The position numbers and the translations under genes are program-made. The notes under the pieces were generated by a model, which saw only the letters and a program-made list of their open reading frames with translations, did no database searches and was not told the origin of the DNA. Source: Methanosarcinaceae archaeon UBA470 (lineage in GTDB: Archaea; Halobacteriota; Methanosarcinia; Methanosarcinales; Methanosarcinaceae). Taken from it: 7,031 bases of DNA. This document shows positions 5,645 to 7,031 of the stretch, in pieces; within the stretch, counting starts at the first letter, position 1, and each line of letters opens with the position of its first letter. Location: contig DAKU01000076.1 in assembly GCA_002508425.1 (NCBI GenBank), positions 39,615 through 46,645 on the forward strand, in the 5' to 3' direction.

Positions 5645-6136
5645 TTAATTACTTTTGGTTCCTTTTACCTTTTCAAGCACATTTATGTTGTTTATGGAAG
5701 TGTGGGGATAATTGCCTGTGTTATCTTTTTCTATAGATTTCACCATATCCCATACTGTAAGTAGTGCAATAGATACTCCAGTAAGTGCTTCCATCTCCAC
5801 CCCTGTTCTTCCAACAGATCTTACTTCTACGCTGGCAATGATTGAATTTTTCTCAAATGTAAATTTTACATCCACGCCTGTAATAGGTATCTGGTGGCAC
5901 ATTGGTATTAGTTCCGGGGTTCTCTTTACTCCAAGTATAGCGGCTGTTCTGGCAGTAGCCAAAACGTTTCCTTTTTCTATAGTACCACTTTTAATTCTCT
6001 CAATAGTTGAATCAGAAAGTAAGATCTCACCGACAGCTATAGCACTTCTGTCGACTATTTTTTTGTCACTTATATCAACCATCACAGCTCTGTCGTCTTT
6101 CAGGTGGCTTAATTTTGTTTCCAATGGGACCACCAT
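5645..6136 (-). CDS. moaC: Cyclic pyranopterin monophosphate synthase MoaC
   Basis: MoaC turns 3',8-cyclo-7,8-dihydro-GTP, made by MoaA, into cyclic pyranopterin monophosphate, the first committed pterin of molybdenum/tungsten cofactor synthesis. In methanogens the cofactor serves formylmethanofuran dehydrogenase and formate or nitrogenase-linked enzymes. Visible signatures, numbered from ATG 6136, are the N-terminal MVDISDKK, RTAAILGVKRTPELIP, MCHQIP (79-84), VGRTGVEMEALTG (108-120) and the active-site helix WDMVKSIEKD (D130, K133), then GNYP. The length of 163 residues is normal for the family. TTG 6139, ATG 6136 and GTG 6133 are consecutive codons; ATG is preferred, though no clear ribosome binding site is visible. 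It begins four bases after the stop of the 61-residue gene, so translation is probably coupled within one operon. No other moa gene lies in the window. Confidence 0.97.
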   Translation of the reverse strand: MVVPLETKLSHLKDDRAVMVDISDKKIVDRSAIAVGEILLSDSTIERIKSGTIEKGNVLATARTAAILGVKRTPELIPMCHQIPITGVDVKFTFEKNSIIASVEVRSVGRTGVEMEALTGVSIALLTVWDMVKSIEKDNTGNYPHTSINNINVLEKVKGTKSN

Positions 6137-6140
6137 CAAT

Positions 6141-6326
6141 TCAGTCTATACGCAGGTTTTGCCTTTGTTGATAGTCTTCAACGATGTTCTCCAACTTCCC
6201 GATGAGATCTTTTGCTTCATCAATTGTCAATTTGAGTATTTCCTCATCTTTTGCATGGGTAATTATTATTCGGACTTTTTTTCTCTCAATATCAACACTG
6301 ATCGTTCTATTTTCCTCTTTAGCCAT
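6141..6326 (-). CDS. Small charged protein between nnrD and moaC
   Basis: I do not recognise this 61-residue product. It is highly charged, with a predicted beta pair (RTISVDIERKKVRIIITHA, residues 7-25) followed by one amphipathic helix (LTIDEAKDLIGKLENIVEDYQQRQ, about 33-56). There are no Cys residues, membrane segments or signal. The layout is a compact beta-beta-helix unit. The start ATG at 6326 is well supported: GGGAGTGA at 6340-6333, formed by the last codons and stop of the upstream nnrD, sits six bases before it. The gene is thus six bases from nnrD and four bases from moaC, strongly suggesting a translated member of this operon. The role is unknown. Confidence 0.82.
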   Translation of the reverse strand: MAKEENRTISVDIERKKVRIIITHAKDEEILKLTIDEAKDLIGKLENIVEDYQQRQNLRID

Positions 6327-6332
6327 GATAAT

Positions 6333-7031
6333 TCACTCCCTCATTACATCAGTTATCTTCTCAATTATATCAGTAGCCAGTAACCCATATCCTTTATCTT
6401 TGAATGCAAGATCTCCTGCAGCTCCATTTATGTACGCTGCGCAGGCTGCAGCTCTCATTGGTGGATTTGTGGCTAAAAGTGCACCTGTGATGCCTGCAAG
6501 CACATCTCCAGTGCCACCTACACTCATTCCTGCATTACCTGTCCGGTTAAGCACAACTTTGCTTCCATCAGAAACGACATCCACCTTTCCTTTGAGAAGA
6601 GTAACTAGGCTATTTTCCCTCGAAAATGCCATTACTTCCTGTATCCTGCTGTTTATATCTGCGGTGGTTTCTATTTTCCTTATCCGGGCAAATTCTCTGG
6701 CATGTGGTGTGATCACTATTTCAGAATACATTCTCTCAGTTCCTTCTAGGGCAGGCAATGCATCTGCATCAAGCACTAGTTTACTGCAAAGAGGAATTAT
6801 TCTGCGCGCAGTTTCAACTACTTCCTTCTCATTTCCAAGTCCCATGCCCATAACAACAACATCATGCGCAGCGGCAAGTTTTGTTATCAAGGGCATATCC
6901 TCAATGCACAATCTTTGTCCCGATAGGCGATGCACAATTAGGTTAGGAGAAAATGATGCAATGGTATTAGCTACAGTTGATGGAGCTGCCACTGTTACAA
7001 TATCAACTCCTGTTCTAAGCGCTGCTAGGGC
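6333..7031 (-). CDS. nnrD: ADP/ATP-dependent NAD(P)H-hydrate dehydratase, 5' end cut by window edge
   Basis: The enzyme repairs damaged nicotinamide cofactors by dehydrating (S)-NAD(P)H-hydrate back to NAD(P)H at the cost of ADP or ATP. The window contains the last 232 residues. Ribokinase-fold signatures are ALRTGVDIVTVAAP at the window edge, VLDADAL, ITPHAREFARI, LLKGKVDVV and the nucleotide/catalytic block NAGMSVGGTGDVLAGITGALLA, whose aspartate is the likely catalytic base. The frame is open to 7031. The GTG at 6992 lies inside a conserved strand and is not a start. In archaea this domain is commonly fused behind the NnrE epimerase domain, which would lie beyond the window. The stop overlaps the ribosome binding site of the 61-residue gene, so nnrD is the upstream member of the nnrD-small gene-moaC operon. 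Confidence 0.95.
   Translation of the reverse strand, partial: ALAALRTGVDIVTVAAPSTVANTIASFSPNLIVHRLSGQRLCIEDMPLITKLAAAHDVVVMGMGLGNEKEVVETARRIIPLCSKLVLDADALPALEGTERMYSEIVITPHAREFARIRKIETTADINSRIQEVMAFSRENSLVTLLKGKVDVVSDGSKVVLNRTGNAGMSVGGTGDVLAGITGALLATNPPMRAAACAAYINGAAGDLAFKDKGYGLLATDIIEKITDVMRE

Noticed and set aside
5712..6383. 223-codon open frame on the plus strand
   Set aside because: It is antisense to moaC and the 61-residue gene, both supported by family motifs, spacing or a ribosome binding site. The translation is low-complexity Ser/Ile/Leu/Thr-rich, as expected for a shadow frame.
6333..6992. GTG at 6992 as the start of nnrD
   Set aside because: The frame stays open to 7031 and encodes a conserved family strand (TGVDIVTVAAP) across this codon, so the gene simply continues beyond the window.

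Overview
The window looks like chromosomal DNA from a methylotrophic methanogen of the Methanosarcinales, in the Methanolobus/Methanococcoides/Methanosarcina range. This placement is inferred from gene content: a class I (archaeal-type) lysyl-tRNA synthetase, a MtaA/MtbA-type methylcobamide:coenzyme M methyltransferase, an archaeal-length PRPP synthetase, archaeal TATA elements and GGTGA/GGAG-type ribosome binding sites. No RNA gene, insertion sequence, CRISPR array or long repeat was seen.

Layout. Positions 1-1248 (minus) hold the first 416 codons of lysS; its 3' end lies outside the window. A divergent, AT-rich intergenic region (1249-1444) separates it from a plus-strand corrinoid:CoM methyltransferase gene (1445-2479). 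A short plus-strand ORF of unknown function (2597-2854) follows, and its 3' end overlaps the next gene tail to tail. Everything from 2820 to 7031 is on the minus strand. Read in the direction of transcription, the order is: the C-terminal part of NAD(P)H-hydrate dehydratase (7031-6333), a 61-residue small protein (6326-6141), moaC (6136-5645), prs (5574-4726), a Cys-rich hypothetical protein (4699-4307), a short AT-rich break containing a TATA element, then a MagIII-like HhH-GPD DNA glycosylase (from about 4248 to 3592) overlapping by 8 nt a TPD-motif PD-(D/E)XK nuclease (3599-2820).

The most notable part is the last pair. The nuclease has a layout and motifs that closely match human CDIN1 (C15orf41), the codanin-1 partner mutated in congenital dyserythropoietic anaemia type I. 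Its start codon lies inside the end of a gene for a monofunctional-looking base-excision glycosylase. This two-gene unit suggests a repair function for the archaeal CDIN1 family: a base is removed, then the DNA is cut. The glycosylase reading frame runs about 35-42 codons upstream of its first ATG, through residues conserved in MagIII, yet has no ATG, GTG or TTG there. It either uses a non-canonical start (a CTG with a well-placed GGAGATGAT) or is damaged at its 5' end.

The remaining genes are housekeeping: protein synthesis (lysS), methylotrophic methanogenesis (the methyltransferase), nicotinamide-cofactor repair (nnrD), molybdopterin/tungstopterin cofactor synthesis (moaC, needed for formylmethanofuran dehydrogenase) and PRPP supply (prs). 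The start codons of prs, moaC and the Cys-rich gene are debatable. In each case a later start fits the ribosome binding site, the family's N-terminus or the codon preference better than the longest possible frame.
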